The notes beneath the pieces were generated by a model. The model did not search any database, was not told where the DNA came from, and saw only the letters and a program-made list of their open reading frames with translations. A program made the position numbers and the translations under genes. Positions 1 through 9,922 of a DNA stretch of 64,000 bases are shown here, piece by piece. The stretch is from Prevotella sp. (GTDB lineage: Bacteria > Bacteroidota > Bacteroidia > Bacteroidales > Bacteroidaceae). The stretch lies in NCBI GenBank assembly GCA_024695815.1, contig JAILHK010000034.1:1-64000 (forward strand), in the 5' to 3' direction. Every line of letters starts with the position of its first letter. Within the stretch, counting starts at the first letter, position 1.

Positions 1-354
1 GTGAAGGTTACCGCAGTAGGTCAGCTTCATGTTCACAGTTCTTTCAATAATATTATTGTATCTTTGGCAAATGACGAGGGTCAGGTAATCTCTTGGTCAT
101 CTGCTGGTAAGATGGGTTTCCGTGGTTCTAAGAAGAATACTCCTTATGCTGCTCAGATGGCTGCAGAGGATTGCGCTAAGGTCGCTTTCGACTTGGGTCT
201 GCGTAAGGTTAAGGCCTTTGTAAAGGGTCCCGGTAATGGTCGTGAATCAGCTATTCGTGCTATCCATGGTGCCGGTATCGAGGTTATGGAGATCGTTGAT
301 GTTACTCCATTGCCACACAATGGTTGTCGTCCTCCAAAGCGTCGTCGCGTATAA
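1..354 (+). CDS. rpsK: 30S ribosomal protein S11 (5' truncated by window edge)
   Basis: Small-subunit ribosomal protein S11, which helps form the mRNA path on the 30S platform. The visible 117 residues begin just after the basic N-terminus and include the conserved blocks around [20 protein letters not shown] and the C-terminal [13 protein letters not shown]. Family members are about 127-130 residues, so roughly 12 residues lie before the window; the GTG at position 1 is an internal valine, not a start. It is followed by rpsD, rpoA and rplQ, the usual alpha-operon order. Confidence 0.97.
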   Translation: MKVTAVGQLHVHSSFNNIIVSLANDEGQVISWSSAGKMGFRGSKKNTPYAAQMAAEDCAKVAFDLGLRKVKAFVKGPGNGRESAIRAIHGAGIEVMEIVDVTPLPHNGCRPPKRRRV

Positions 355-435
355 TTATTCGGTTTCGACTTTCTACGCTTGAAGAACAGAGTCAAACCTA
401 TCATTTATTATTTAAAGAAAATTATCTAAGATATT

Positions 436-1044
436 ATGGCAAAGTATATTGGACCGAAATCTAAAATTGCCCGCCGTTTTGGCGAAGCCATCTACGGACC
501 GGACAAAGTTTTGTCTAGGAGAAACTTCCCTCCTGGACAGCATGGCAATAACCGCCGCCGCAAGCAGTCGGAGTATGCAGTCATGCTGGCAGAGAAGCAG
601 AAGGCTAAGTACACTTATGGTGTGCTCGAGCGCCAGTTCCGCATCATGTTTGAGAAGGCCGCTAAGGCTGAGGGTATCACCGGTGAGGTGCTGCTTCAGA
701 ACCTCGAGAGTCGTCTTGACAATGTGGTATTCCGTATGGGACTCGCTCCTACACGTGCAGCCGCTCGTCAGTTGGTAGGCCATCGTCATATTGTTGTTGA
801 CGGAAAGGTAGTTAATATTCCTTCATTTGCTGTTAAGCCTGGTATGGTAGTTGGCGTTCGTGAGAAGGCTAAGTCTCTCGAGGTTATTGCTGACGCATTG
901 GCTGGCTTCAATCACAGCAAGTACCCCTGGATCGAGTGGGACGAGCAGCAGAAGGCAGGTAAGTTCCTTCACAAGCCTGAGCGTGCTGACATCCCCGAGA
1001 ATATTAAGGAGCAGTTAATCGTTGAGTTGTACTCTAAGAACTAA
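436..1044 (+). CDS. rpsD: 30S ribosomal protein S4
   Basis: Primary 16S rRNA-binding protein that nucleates 30S assembly. The 202-residue length is standard. The N-terminus ([17 protein letters not shown]) and the S4 RNA-binding domain around residues 92-155 ([30 protein letters not shown]) are both clear. Bacteroidota versions lack the N-terminal zinc cysteines found in some other S4 proteins, and none are seen here. It lies 81 bp after rpsK and 17 bp before rpoA, so it is co-transcribed. In other bacteria S4 regulates this operon by translational feedback; no leader was identified here. Confidence 0.98.
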   Translation: MAKYIGPKSKIARRFGEAIYGPDKVLSRRNFPPGQHGNNRRRKQSEYAVMLAEKQKAKYTYGVLERQFRIMFEKAAKAEGITGEVLLQNLESRLDNVVFRMGLAPTRAAARQLVGHRHIVVDGKVVNIPSFAVKPGMVVGVREKAKSLEVIADALAGFNHSKYPWIEWDEQQKAGKFLHKPERADIPENIKEQLIVELYSKN

Positions 1045-1061
1045 TAAAAATCATTAAGTTA

Positions 1062-2054
1062 ATGGCGATATTAGCATTTCAAAAACCCGATAAAGTGGTA
1101 ATGTTGGAAGCCAACGATCGATTCGGCAAGTTCGAATTTCGTCCGTTGGAGCCTGGCTTCGGTGTAACCATTGGTAACGCCTTGCGCCGCATACTCCTTT
1201 CATCGCTCGAGGGTTATGCTATCAACACAATCCGTATTACGGGTGTTGAGCATGAGTTCTCGTCAGTTCCTGGTGTTAAGGAAGATGTAACCAATATTAT
1301 CCTGAACCTGAAGCAAGTAAGGTTCCGTCAAGTAGTAGAAGAATTCGAGAACGAAAAAGTCAGCATCACCGTTGAGAATTCTACTGAATTTAAGGCTGGT
1401 GATATAGGCAAGTATCTGACTGGATTTGAAGTGTTAAATCCCGATTTGGTGATTTGTCATCTCGACGCTAAAGCTTCAATGCAGATAGATTTGACCATTA
1501 ATAAAGGTCGTGGCTATGTTCCTTCTGAAGAGAATCGAGAGTTCTGCACAGATGTCAACGTAATCCCCATCGATTCTATCTACACCCCCATCCGTAACGT
1601 TAAGTTCGCTGTTGAGCCCTATCGTGTTGAGCAGAAGACCGACTACGATAAGCTCGTACTCGAAGTAACAACGGACGGTTCCATTCACCCAAAGGAGGCT
1701 CTGAAAGAGGCTGCTAAAATCCTTATCTATCACTTTATGCTCTTCTCTGATGAGAAGATTACACTCGAGAATAACGAGAGTGAGGTTAATCAGGAGTTTG
1801 ATGAGGAAGTACTTCATATGCGTCAGTTGCTGAAGACTAAGCTTGTTGACATGAACCTTAGTGTTCGTGCTCTTAACTGTCTGAAGGCTGCTGATGTAGA
1901 GACACTCGGTGATCTTGTTCAGTACAACAAGACTGACCTCTTGAAGTTCCGTAACTTTGGTAAGAAATCGCTCACTGAGCTTGATGATTTGCTAGAGAGT
2001 CTGAATCTGTCGTTTGGAACCGAAATTACCAAGTATAAACTGGACAAAGAATAA
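1062..2054 (+). CDS. rpoA: DNA-directed RNA polymerase subunit alpha
   Basis: Alpha subunit of RNA polymerase, 330 residues. The N-terminal assembly domain (residues 1 to about 230) carries the dimerisation block near [20 protein letters not shown]. The C-terminal domain (about 255-320) has the helix-hairpin-helix-like stretch [16 protein letters not shown] followed by [13 protein letters not shown], which contacts promoter DNA and activators. It sits 17 bp after rpsD. Length and domain order are normal, and nothing suggests damage. Confidence 0.98.
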   Translation: MAILAFQKPDKVVMLEANDRFGKFEFRPLEPGFGVTIGNALRRILLSSLEGYAINTIRITGVEHEFSSVPGVKEDVTNIILNLKQVRFRQVVEEFENEKVSITVENSTEFKAGDIGKYLTGFEVLNPDLVICHLDAKASMQIDLTINKGRGYVPSEENREFCTDVNVIPIDSIYTPIRNVKFAVEPYRVEQKTDYDKLVLEVTTDGSIHPKEALKEAAKILIYHFMLFSDEKITLENNESEVNQEFDEEVLHMRQLLKTKLVDMNLSVRALNCLKAADVETLGDLVQYNKTDLLKFRNFGKKSLTELDDLLESLNLSFGTEITKYKLDKE

Positions 2055-2089
2055 TTCTGTTGACAATTAACTGTTAACAAACCAGAATT
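2053..2089 (+). repeat. Hairpin between rpoA and rplQ
   Basis: An inverted repeat, AATTCTG (2053-2059) with CAGAATT (2083-2089), encloses a second complementary pair, GTTGACA and TGTTAAC. There is no T-tract, so it is not a classical terminator. It may set mRNA stability or L17 expression. Function is inferred only. Confidence 0.4.
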
Positions 2090-2119
2090 GGAATTGCCCA
2101 ATAAAAAGTAAAAACAACA

Positions 2120-2641
2120 ATGAGACATAATAAGAAATTCAATCATCTCGGTCGTACTGCATCTCACCGCAGTGCCATGCTTGCTAACATGGCTATCTCG
2201 CTGATCATGCACAAAAGAATCACTACGACCGTGGCAAAGGCTAAGGCCCTCAAGAAGTATGTTGAGCCCCTTATCACTAAGGCTAAGGAGGATTCAACTA
2301 ATTCTCGTCGTGTAGTTTTCAGCTACCTTCAGAACAAGGAAGCTATCAAGGAGCTCTTCTCTACGGTAGCTGAGAAGGTAGGCGATCGTCCCGGTGGATA
2401 TACCCGCATCATCAAGTTGGGTGCTCGTCAGGGTGACGCTGCTCAGATCTGCTTCATCGAGCTCGTTGACTTCGATCCCGAAATGGCAAAGACTGAGACC
2501 AAGAAGAAGACTACTCGTCGCTCACGCAAGTCTGCTAAGGCTGAAGCTCCCGCACAGGAGGCTCCTGTTGCTGAGGAGGCTAAGGCTGAGGAAGCACCTG
2601 CTGCAGAGGCTCCCGCTGCTGAAGAGGCAAAGGCTGAGTAA
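2120..2641 (+). CDS. rplQ: 50S ribosomal protein L17 with Ala/Glu-rich C-terminal extension
   Basis: Large-subunit protein L17. Residues 1-125 or so match the family ([20 protein letters not shown] at the start, then [15 protein letters not shown]). The standard bacterial protein is about 115-130 residues. Here a 45-residue tail rich in Lys, then Ala, Glu and Pro (repeated [13 protein letters not shown] units), brings it to 173 residues. Such low-complexity tails are common on L17 in Bacteroidota. It is the last gene of the operon; a strong terminator follows within 40 bp. Confidence 0.97.
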   Translation: MRHNKKFNHLGRTASHRSAMLANMAISLIMHKRITTTVAKAKALKKYVEPLITKAKEDSTNSRRVVFSYLQNKEAIKELFSTVAEKVGDRPGGYTRIIKLGARQGDAAQICFIELVDFDPEMAKTETKKKTTRRSRKSAKAEAPAQEAPVAEEAKAEEAPAAEAPAAEEAKAE

Positions 2642-2677
2642 GACTCCGTTAAACGAGTTTTATGATGTAAATATATT

Positions 2678-2715
2678 AAGTGCTCCCATCGTGAAGGTGG
2701 GGGCACTTTTTTTAT
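2678..2715 (+). terminator. Rho-independent terminator of the alpha operon
   Basis: A 10-bp stem pairs AAGTGCTCCC (2678-2687) with GGGGGCACTT (2699-2708) across an 11-nt loop and runs straight into a T-tract. It lies 37 bp after the rplQ stop and before an unrelated gene. Confidence 0.92.
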
Positions 2716-2734
2716 TCTACTAATTATTTGAATT

Positions 2735-4441
2735 ATGAGATTCGTTGTCTTCAGCATTCTTATTTATATAATTATACCATTTACATGTTTTGCCCAGGAG
2801 TCTAAGGTGCAGACTCCCGAGAGCTATTATTTAATAGGATGGCTCAACGATTGGGATCAACAAAACAAGGATTATCCCTTTGTTTTGCAAGATGATGGTG
2901 TGACTTGGAAGATAACGGTCTCCTGTAATACAGATGAAGGTTGGTTTAAGATTGTGCCTTCTTCTGTTTTTGGACGGAGTGATTTCTGGAAGAATCTTTT
3001 ATGTGCTCCCTATGATGGCTGCCAGGAGCTGTCGGGAGAAATGGTCGTAGATGGCGGAGCTTGGTATCTAGCGCGTACTTCAGGTACTTATACCATTGAA
3101 ATAGTTCCGTCTGAGTTCCGTTATCATATTACCTTGAATGAGTCAATAGCGCAATCCTTCTCCGGTACATTACCAGTTCTGTATATCAATACCGAGAATC
3201 CTGTCGATTCCAAGGATAACTATGTTCATGGCTCTTGTTTCTTGAATGTTCCAAACGGTAGCGCGTATAGCCCGTTGGGCAGTGAAGAAGGTCCATTGTC
3301 GTTATGGATTAAAGGACGTGGAAACTATACATGGTCTGCCTTTGAGAAAAAGCCATATCGACTGAAGTTTGAAGAGAAAGTGACACCCATGGGCTTGACC
3401 CAAAGCCGTCATTTTGTATTGATGGCCAATGCAGATGACGACTATGCAACGCTACGCAATACAGTCGGCTTTGAACTGAGTCGCCTTATGGGGCTTGACT
3501 ATACCCCTTCTCAGCGTCCCGTAGAATTGGTCATCAATGGCGATTACAAGGGACTATATATGCTTACAGAAAAGATTCGTGTTGCCCATGATAGAGTGAA
3601 TATTGTGGAGCAAGACAATCGTGAATCTGATCCTTATAACATCACAGGTGGTTGGCTGATAGAGATTGACAACTACGATGATGATCAACAAATACGTTTC
3701 TATGAGTCTAATGGTGAAATGCTTCGTTTCACATACCACTCTCCTGATACACTTTCAGAAAAGCAATATGACTATCTGTCCGATTACCTGAAAGCTACAG
3801 ATGCCGCCATCTATCAGACTGATAAGAGTTCTACGGAATGGGAGGAAAAAATAGATATGGACGTCCTTGCACGTTATTATATCGTTCAAGAAATCATGGA
3901 TGATTGTGAGTCGTTTCATGGCAGTTGTTTTATCAGTAAGGACAGAGGCTTTGACAGTAAACTAAAGTTTGGTCCAGTATGGGACTTTGGTAATGCCTTC
4001 CGTCGTGATCATCTGCGTTTTATTTATGATAAGCCCAGCTTCTCGCAGAGCTGGATAGGGGAGATAGCCCGTTATCCTCGTTTCCAAGAACGTGTAAAAC
4101 AACTATGGTGGCACTTCTTGTCTGTTAATTACTCACAAGTAGATACCTATATTGACGAGTTTATTAATCAGATAGCAGAAGCCAGCCAGTGTGATGGTAT
4201 TCGCTGGCCACAGTATAATCAAGATAACATCAACGGAAGAAAAGATAGTTTCAAGTGGAATCTGAGTCGCAAAGTCCAATTCCTCACAGAGCAATGGGAC
4301 GCCTATGATACAGGTATCAAACAAAGCACAGACAACCATGCGCAGGAAGAGTGGTTCACTCTCGATGGCCGTCAGTTAGGAGAAAGACCTGCTAAATCAG
4401 GAATCTATCTGTATAAGGGTAGGAAAGTGGTGGTTAAATAA
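2735..4441 (+). CDS. Secreted CotH-family protein with SusE/SusF-like N-terminal domain
   Basis: 568-residue exported protein. A hydrophobic signal (residues 1-20, ending near CFAQ) is followed by a domain at about 28-130 (YYLIGWLNDWD..., FKIVP) that resembles the starch-binding beta-sandwich domains of SusE/SusF-type proteins. Residues about 145-515 match CotH-type atypical kinases (GRGNYTWSAFEKKPYRLKFE, LMANADDDYATLRN, GPVWDFGNAF). The last 30 residues (LDGRQLGERPAKSGIYLYKG then RKVVVK) resemble the short tail on other secreted proteins in this window and may be a type IX sorting signal. The gene overlaps the convergent minus-strand gene by 8 bp. The substrate is unknown. Confidence 0.8.
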   Translation: MRFVVFSILIYIIIPFTCFAQESKVQTPESYYLIGWLNDWDQQNKDYPFVLQDDGVTWKITVSCNTDEGWFKIVPSSVFGRSDFWKNLLCAPYDGCQELSGEMVVDGGAWYLARTSGTYTIEIVPSEFRYHITLNESIAQSFSGTLPVLYINTENPVDSKDNYVHGSCFLNVPNGSAYSPLGSEEGPLSLWIKGRGNYTWSAFEKKPYRLKFEEKVTPMGLTQSRHFVLMANADDDYATLRNTVGFELSRLMGLDYTPSQRPVELVINGDYKGLYMLTEKIRVAHDRVNIVEQDNRESDPYNITGGWLIEIDNYDDDQQIRFYESNGEMLRFTYHSPDTLSEKQYDYLSDYLKATDAAIYQTDKSSTEWEEKIDMDVLARYYIVQEIMDDCESFHGSCFISKDRGFDSKLKFGPVWDFGNAFRRDHLRFIYDKPSFSQSWIGEIARYPRFQERVKQLWWHFLSVNYSQVDTYIDEFINQIAEASQCDGIRWPQYNQDNINGRKDSFKWNLSRKVQFLTEQWDAYDTGIKQSTDNHAQEEWFTLDGRQLGERPAKSGIYLYKGRKVVVK

Positions 4442-4997
4442 CTATTTTCGCTGTTGCTTTCTTGGCTTCTTTCCACATTGGAAAGTGCTGGTCCATCAGT
4501 GCATAGAAACGAGACCCATGGTTAGCTTCCTTCAGATGAGCCAACTCGTGGACCACCACATGCTCTATGCACCAGTCTGGCAGCAACAAAAGATATAAAC
4601 TGAAGCAAATTTGTTTTGTACGGACGTCACACATACCCCATCGCGACTTGGTGGCCTTGTATGTTATCTCCGAAGGTTTTACGCCCATTTTAGGAGCGTG
4701 GAAGGCGAGAAGCGCCTTCACCTTAAAGTCCAGTCGCTGAATGGATTCTTCGCGCTCAGAACGCTTTTTAAGGGGTAATTGCGCATAAAACATTTTTCTT
4801 TTCTCTTCTGCTGCTAATTTCCTATTACGCGCTTTCTCTATCCATTCTTGATGATCATTTACGAATTTCTCTACTTCCGAACGCGGGAAAAGGCGTGGAG
4901 CAGAAACATGCACATCGCCATTCTTAACGATGCTCATGGTTAGATGACTCGTACGTCGGAATGTAATAACGACTTTTATTCCAGACATTTTATGCAA
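4434..4997 (-). CDS. YgjP-type (DUF45/SprT-like) zinc metallopeptidase
   Basis: 187 residues with the YgjP-like signature: RWGMCD near residue 120, then HELAH at 150-154 with a third ligand candidate His160 (NHGSRF). These are the HExxH-type zinc site of the family, whose cellular substrate is not settled. It begins 18 bp after tsaE and is the last gene of the minus-strand aroA operon. Its stop lies inside the 3' end of the convergent CotH gene. Two methionines (residues 1 and 4) could start translation. Confidence 0.85.
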   Translation of the reverse strand: MHKMSGIKVVITFRRTSHLTMSIVKNGDVHVSAPRLFPRSEVEKFVNDHQEWIEKARNRKLAAEEKRKMFYAQLPLKKRSEREESIQRLDFKVKALLAFHAPKMGVKPSEITYKATKSRWGMCDVRTKQICFSLYLLLLPDWCIEHVVVHELAHLKEANHGSRFYALMDQHFPMWKEAKKATAKIVI

Positions 4998-5015
4998 TGT
5001 AGGCGCTTCGCATTC

Positions 5016-5447
5016 TTAGAACTTTACGCTTCGAGAACCATCAGCGTTCTCTTCGATGGTGACGCGAACAGCATCTTCAGGCAGGACCTCCTCTATCAGC
5101 TCTGGCCATTCAATGAAACATAAGCTGCCACTATAGAAATACTCTTCATACCCCATGTCGTAAACCTCTTCCAGTTTCTTGATGCGATAGAAGTCAAAGT
5201 GGTAGATAGATGAAGAATGAAGAGAGAGAAGTTCTGCATTATTTATCTCATACTCATTTACAATAGCGAAAGTAGGACTCGTGATAACATCCTCTACGCC
5301 CAGCTCCTCGCAGATAGCCTTTACGAAAGTAGTCTTTCCGGCTCCCATCTTGCCGTAGAAAGCAAATACACGGCGTTCGCCTATGTTGTTAATAAACTCG
5401 CGAGCAGCCTCACGAATTGTTTCTAAGTTCTGAATCTTGATTTCCAT
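5016..5447 (-). CDS. tsaE: tRNA threonylcarbamoyladenosine biosynthesis ATPase TsaE
   Basis: Small P-loop ATPase that works with TsaB and TsaD to make the t6A37 modification of ANN-decoding tRNAs. At 143 residues it has normal length. The Walker A sequence GKMGAGKTT is at 32-40, the switch-like SPTF near 58-61, and the family-typical HFDFYR and LCFIEWPE segments follow. It is 10 bp downstream of porX and 18 bp upstream of the YgjP-like gene, in the same operon. Confidence 0.95.
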   Translation of the reverse strand: MEIKIQNLETIREAAREFINNIGERRVFAFYGKMGAGKTTFVKAICEELGVEDVITSPTFAIVNEYEINNAELLSLHSSSIYHFDFYRIKKLEEVYDMGYEEYFYSGSLCFIEWPELIEEVLPEDAVRVTIEENADGSRSVKF

Positions 5448-5457
5448 AGTTGTCCTT

Positions 5458-7008
5458 TTATCTTTTCTTTCCCGTCATAGTGATGAGCGGGATAATCATT
5501 TCTTCCATAGAGATGCCTCCGTGCTGGAATGTGTCACGATAGTAGGAGACATAGTAATTATAGTTGTTTGGATAAGCGAAGAACGAGTCGCCGGTGGCGA
5601 AAACGTAACTTGTAGAAAGGTTGGGTGAAGGCAGTTGAGCTTTCTCCGGTTCTTTGATGACGAACAGTTCCTTCGAGTCGTACGACAGGTTCTTACCCAG
5701 TTTATAGCGCAGGTTAGTGTTTGTATTGCGGTCGCCCACTATTTTCACCGGCTTTGTACAGCGTATGCTGCCGTGGTCGGTGGTCACAATCACCTTGTAG
5801 TCCGTTTGTGCCAACCATCTGAAGAACTCGGCAATCACCGAGTGGCGGAACCACGACAGTGTGATGCTGCGGTAAGCTGACTCACTGTTAGCCAGCTCTC
5901 GTACCATTCTCGACTCTGTCCTAGCATGGCTTAACATGTCGATAAAGTTGAATACCACTACGTTCAGCTGGTTTTTGTCAAGTGTGTTCAGCTGTTGCAT
6001 GAATCGCTCAGCCTCTGCCGATGTGTTAATCTTATGATATGAGAAAGTCTCGTGTCGTCTATAGCGCTCAAGTTGTGTTTGGATGAGCGGTCCCTCGTTC
6101 AGGTTTTTCCCTTCCTCCTCGTCTTCGTCCACCCACAAGTCAGGGAACATCTTTGCAATTTTGTTGGGCATTAGTCCGCTAAAGATGGCGTTACGTGCAT
6201 ATTGTGTAGCTGTGGGTAGTATTGAAGAATAGACATTCTCGTCGATGTCGAACTGGTCACCAATCTCCTGTGCCAGCATGCGCCACTGGTCATATCGGAA
6301 ATTGTCGAGAACCACCATGAATACCTTCTCCTTTTGGTCGAGTAGGGGGAACACGCACTCCTTAAAGATACGATGCGACATCAGTGGTGCTGGCTTACTA
6401 TCGGTTATCCAGTCCATGTAGTTCTTCTTTACAAATTTCGAGAAGCCCAGGTTGGCCTCCTCCTTCTGCATGGCTAGCATCTCCGACATCTGCGAGTCCG
6501 TACTGCTCAGTTCCAGTTCCCAATGTACCAGTCGTTTATACACCTCAACCCAATCGTCCCAAGTATTACAATCCATGATTTGCATGGCAATCTGTTGGAA
6601 CTGCTGTTGGTATTGTGTCTGTGTTACCTCCGTCTCAATTTCCCGTCGGTGGATATTTTTTTTCAGCGTCAGCAGGATTTGGTTGGGGTTCACCGGTTTT
6701 ATCAGGTAGTCGGCAATTTTTTGTCCGATAGCCTGGTTCATGATGTTCTCCTCCTCGCTTTTGGTAACCATTACAACGGGTGTTGCTGGTGCAATCTCTT
6801 TGATACGTTGCAGTGTTTCCAGTCCCGATAGTCCAGGCATTTGTTCGTCTAGTATCACCAAGTCGAACGAACGCTCTTCGCACAAGTCGATGGCATCAGT
6901 ACCGTTCGACACTGTTGTCACCGAGTATCCCTTTTTCTCGAGAAAGATGATGTAGGCCTTCAGCAGTTCCATCTCATCATCCACCCATAGCAATTGTCCG
7001 TTTGTCAT
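5458..7008 (-). CDS. porX: PorX-like response regulator with PglZ domain
   Basis: 516 residues. An N-terminal receiver domain (1-120) carries acidic Asp10/Asp11 and the phospho-acceptor Asp54 (VILDEQMPG). The rest matches the PglZ alkaline-phosphatase-like domain of PorX, with VVLDNFRYDQW, FNFIDMLSH and TTDHGS segments that provide metal ligands in that superfamily. In Porphyromonas PorX pairs with the kinase PorY to control type IX secretion genes. No kinase is adjacent here. The gene starts 4 bp after porW in the same operon. PorX homologues also occur in species without full type IX secretion, so its presence does not prove the system. Confidence 0.88.
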   Translation of the reverse strand: MTNGQLLWVDDEMELLKAYIIFLEKKGYSVTTVSNGTDAIDLCEERSFDLVILDEQMPGLSGLETLQRIKEIAPATPVVMVTKSEEENIMNQAIGQKIADYLIKPVNPNQILLTLKKNIHRREIETEVTQTQYQQQFQQIAMQIMDCNTWDDWVEVYKRLVHWELELSSTDSQMSEMLAMQKEEANLGFSKFVKKNYMDWITDSKPAPLMSHRIFKECVFPLLDQKEKVFMVVLDNFRYDQWRMLAQEIGDQFDIDENVYSSILPTATQYARNAIFSGLMPNKIAKMFPDLWVDEDEEEGKNLNEGPLIQTQLERYRRHETFSYHKINTSAEAERFMQQLNTLDKNQLNVVVFNFIDMLSHARTESRMVRELANSESAYRSITLSWFRHSVIAEFFRWLAQTDYKVIVTTDHGSIRCTKPVKIVGDRNTNTNLRYKLGKNLSYDSKELFVIKEPEKAQLPSPNLSTSYVFATGDSFFAYPNNYNYYVSYYRDTFQHGGISMEEMIIPLITMTGKKR

Positions 7009-7012
7009 ATCG

Positions 7013-9907
7013 TTACCATAAGTCTTCTAAATCAAACTCCTCATCATCCTCGCTGTTCTCCTCCGTTTTTGGAGTCACCTCATCCTCGGCATCTATCACA
7101 GGCTGCTCGTAGTCGGGCTGCTGTAGCAAGTTCTCGTTGGTGATGGGTAGTGGCAAGAACGTTTTCTCGTAGAATGTATCGTAGTCCTTGTAGCTGTAGC
7201 GCGTGCCTATCATTCCTAGGTTGTGCTCGCTGATGATTAGCGTGCGACATCTCTTTAGTATGTCGTTCATGGGCTGTGCGCTATGTAATTGTCGAGCATA
7301 CTGCAGTGCTTCGTCGAAGTTCAGGAAACCACGTATCAGCATGCGGTTGATGCCGTTGTTGTGTTCTATCTCCATGTCGAAGTTGCGCACCAGGAAGTTG
7401 GAGAAGTTAAATCGCGCCATCTCGAACAGCAGTTGGTTCTCGTTCAACGAGTCCGTCTGATAAATCAAGATGAAGTGGAATGGCACGTTACGCTCTGCCG
7501 ACAGTGTGTCGGTTGCCACCGAGTCATTGCTTGCCGTGATGTCGCGTCTCGACCAAATATCGTCCAGATCAAATTTGCCGCCATGCAGTGTGCGTCCCTC
7601 CTGTACGCCCTTGACAATCATGCCAGCCATCCCCGAAACCTCGCTTTGCGGATATTTTTCTACCACCGTCTTCAGGTTTTCCACACAACCTGTGGCATCG
7701 CCCTGGTTTAGCAGACTCAGTCCGTTGATGAACAAAAACTTAGCCCTGTTCTCGCCCAAGGGGAAACGTTCTGCCGACAACTTAGCATTTGCCTGAATCA
7801 TCTCGTGCTTGCTCGCCTTGAAGGCCTCGTAGGTAGCCCCGTAAATAGAATCCTCTAGATGTTCGCCAAAGCGGGCGTTCTCCTCAAAGTACGGGTCGCT
7901 CAGCAGAATGGTCCATTCGCTCTCGGGGTAGTCGGTCTGCATTCTTGTCAGACAATTGTTAGCCATCAGTGTGTCGCCCCTTAGCGAGTACAACAAGAAC
8001 AGATGATACCAAGCCTTGTCGTTCTGTTCATATTCAGGATATTGCGATGTCAGTCTCAGTAACTGTTTCTCCGAAAGTTTCAGGTTCTCCAGCTTATCTT
8101 TGAAGATAACGCCCGAGTTAAACAGTCCGTCCATAATGGCAGCATTGCTCTCGGCCTGTTGCTCCTCGGTGAAAGGAATCTGAGCCAAATAGTATTCACG
8201 GTTGTGCGGGTCGTTAGCCAGCGAGTCGGCCTCTGTGTTCTTTGTCTCATTCTCCGTTTCATCATTCACACCGTTGTCAGCCAAGTCCAGACTATCGGCT
8301 GCTTCCCCGCTTTCAGCCTCTCCCTGCAGGTTTACCACCGTCTTATTTGCACGTTGCCAGTCGTCCACGTTCTCACGTTTTCCCCATTGTCGCTGGAACT
8401 GCTGTTTACCCTGGTTCACTGCCATTTGGTTGTAGAAGTACCACTTACCATCCTTTCCCGTTTTGTTGCCTTGCTGCGGTGTCGTGTTACGCATGTTTCG
8501 TCCGCCAGTGGCACTCGCTTTCTGTTGCAGTTTCTCCACCTCGGCCTCTAACTCCTTGTCGCGTTCCTCCTTCTCCTTTTTCTTCAAAGCATCAATCACC
8601 CGGTCAATGGCAGCCAGTCGTTCCTTTTCCGGCAACTTAGCCAGCGCCTGCAGCGAGTCTTGCAGATAGACAGCGTCAGTGTGTGGCACCAGCTCGTCCA
8701 GCACCTTTGAACGCTGTGACAGACTCTCGTAGTCGTCGCGGTCCTTATCCAGCAGGCCTATCGCCTCGCCATAGCAGCGCTGTGCATCGTTGTATTTCTC
8801 TTTTTCCCAGTATAGGTTACCCAGTTTCAGTAGTAGCACACCTTTCTCTATGCCGCTGCGAGTAGCCTTCTCGTTGCCTGTTTCGTAGGCCCCGATAGCC
8901 TTTGCTGTATCCTTCTGCATCAGGTAGATGTTTCCGATGGCATAGTACACCTGGTCTAGGTATTCCTTGTTGTTGTCCGATGCCGCCATGCGCTTCAGTC
9001 GGCCAATCATCTTCTTGGCATTAGCCTTGGCCATTACCTCCGTCTGTGCTATCCGCGCATTAAACTCCAGTTCGTAGGGCGGGTTTAGTCTCACCACCTT
9101 TTGGTAAGCCTTGTACGACAGTTCTTTATGGTTCAGTGCCGCCTCCACCTGTCCTGTCAAGTACCATATGCGTGCCTTCTGTGTTGTGCGCTTCTCGTGT
9201 TTAGCCGTCTTGCGCAGGTAGGGTAGCGCCTTTTCCAGTTCCCTGTTCCTCAGATAGTAGTCGGCCAGCGTGGCATCCCAGGTCTTCTGCGCCTTGTAAT
9301 GGATGCTGTCGCGGTTCATGTTTCTAATCACGTCCTCCGCATCATACAGCCAGTCTAGCTCCGTGTAGCAGCGAGCCAGCCAAGCCCTTGCCATACCGTT
9401 GATGGCAGGCTGTCCTTGGTATAGTCTGCTGACATATGAGAACGTGGCGGCTGCTTCGTCGAAGGCACCCTTCTGAAACTGTGCCTGTCCCATTAGCAGC
9501 CATGCCTTCCATAAGAACGGGTTGTACTCTCCGCGCGACAGCCATTCCCTGTCGCGAGCCGTCTTCCTCCTCGTCTTGTTCCATTCCGGCTTCGCCTTGA
9601 TAGAGTGCAACTTGATGGTCTTTTCCATTTTCTCTATCGTGCGGTCGTATTTCCCTTTTCCCAGGTCACGGCTTCCCTTATTGCCCACGGCATATAGGGG
9701 CAACATCTCCGTGAAGTTGTCCTTGTTGCCTTTTTCTTTCTCCTCGTCACCTTCTATGTACGCCAGAGATCCGTTGTAATAAGTGTTGTATTTTGCTGTA
9801 AAAGAATGCCAGAATCGGCTCTTTCCCGTATTTTTTTGCGTAGAGCAAGCTGTCATCAGCAGGAAGCTGATGACGCTACCTATACCAATATGTAATAATC
9901 TACGCAT
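7013..9907 (-). CDS. porW: PorW/SprE-like TPR lipoprotein of type IX secretion/gliding
   Basis: 964-residue lipoprotein. The signal peptide ends in a lipobox (LLMTACS; Cys21). The mature start SRFWHSFTAKYNTYYNGSLA and the many tetratricopeptide-like helices (about 130-430 and 600-780) match the PorW/SprE family, outer-membrane-associated proteins needed for type IX secretion in Porphyromonas and gliding in Flavobacterium. A low-complexity Gln/Asn/Glu-rich spacer sits around 440-580, and the C-terminus is acidic. It lies directly upstream of porX (4-bp gap), which supports the assignment. Confidence 0.85.
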   Translation of the reverse strand: MRRLLHIGIGSVISFLLMTACSTQKNTGKSRFWHSFTAKYNTYYNGSLAYIEGDEEKEKGNKDNFTEMLPLYAVGNKGSRDLGKGKYDRTIEKMEKTIKLHSIKAKPEWNKTRRKTARDREWLSRGEYNPFLWKAWLLMGQAQFQKGAFDEAAATFSYVSRLYQGQPAINGMARAWLARCYTELDWLYDAEDVIRNMNRDSIHYKAQKTWDATLADYYLRNRELEKALPYLRKTAKHEKRTTQKARIWYLTGQVEAALNHKELSYKAYQKVVRLNPPYELEFNARIAQTEVMAKANAKKMIGRLKRMAASDNNKEYLDQVYYAIGNIYLMQKDTAKAIGAYETGNEKATRSGIEKGVLLLKLGNLYWEKEKYNDAQRCYGEAIGLLDKDRDDYESLSQRSKVLDELVPHTDAVYLQDSLQALAKLPEKERLAAIDRVIDALKKKEKEERDKELEAEVEKLQQKASATGGRNMRNTTPQQGNKTGKDGKWYFYNQMAVNQGKQQFQRQWGKRENVDDWQRANKTVVNLQGEAESGEAADSLDLADNGVNDETENETKNTEADSLANDPHNREYYLAQIPFTEEQQAESNAAIMDGLFNSGVIFKDKLENLKLSEKQLLRLTSQYPEYEQNDKAWYHLFLLYSLRGDTLMANNCLTRMQTDYPESEWTILLSDPYFEENARFGEHLEDSIYGATYEAFKASKHEMIQANAKLSAERFPLGENRAKFLFINGLSLLNQGDATGCVENLKTVVEKYPQSEVSGMAGMIVKGVQEGRTLHGGKFDLDDIWSRRDITASNDSVATDTLSAERNVPFHFILIYQTDSLNENQLLFEMARFNFSNFLVRNFDMEIEHNNGINRMLIRGFLNFDEALQYARQLHSAQPMNDILKRCRTLIISEHNLGMIGTRYSYKDYDTFYEKTFLPLPITNENLLQQPDYEQPVIDAEDEVTPKTEENSEDDEEFDLEDLW

Positions 9908-9922
9908 CTAAAAGAAAAACTC

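Noticed and set aside
8159..9779. Several long plus-strand ORFs inside porW, and similar ones opposite susC, the regulator and GH3
   Set aside because: They are complementary-strand shadows of GC-biased codons in well supported genes; none has a family signature.
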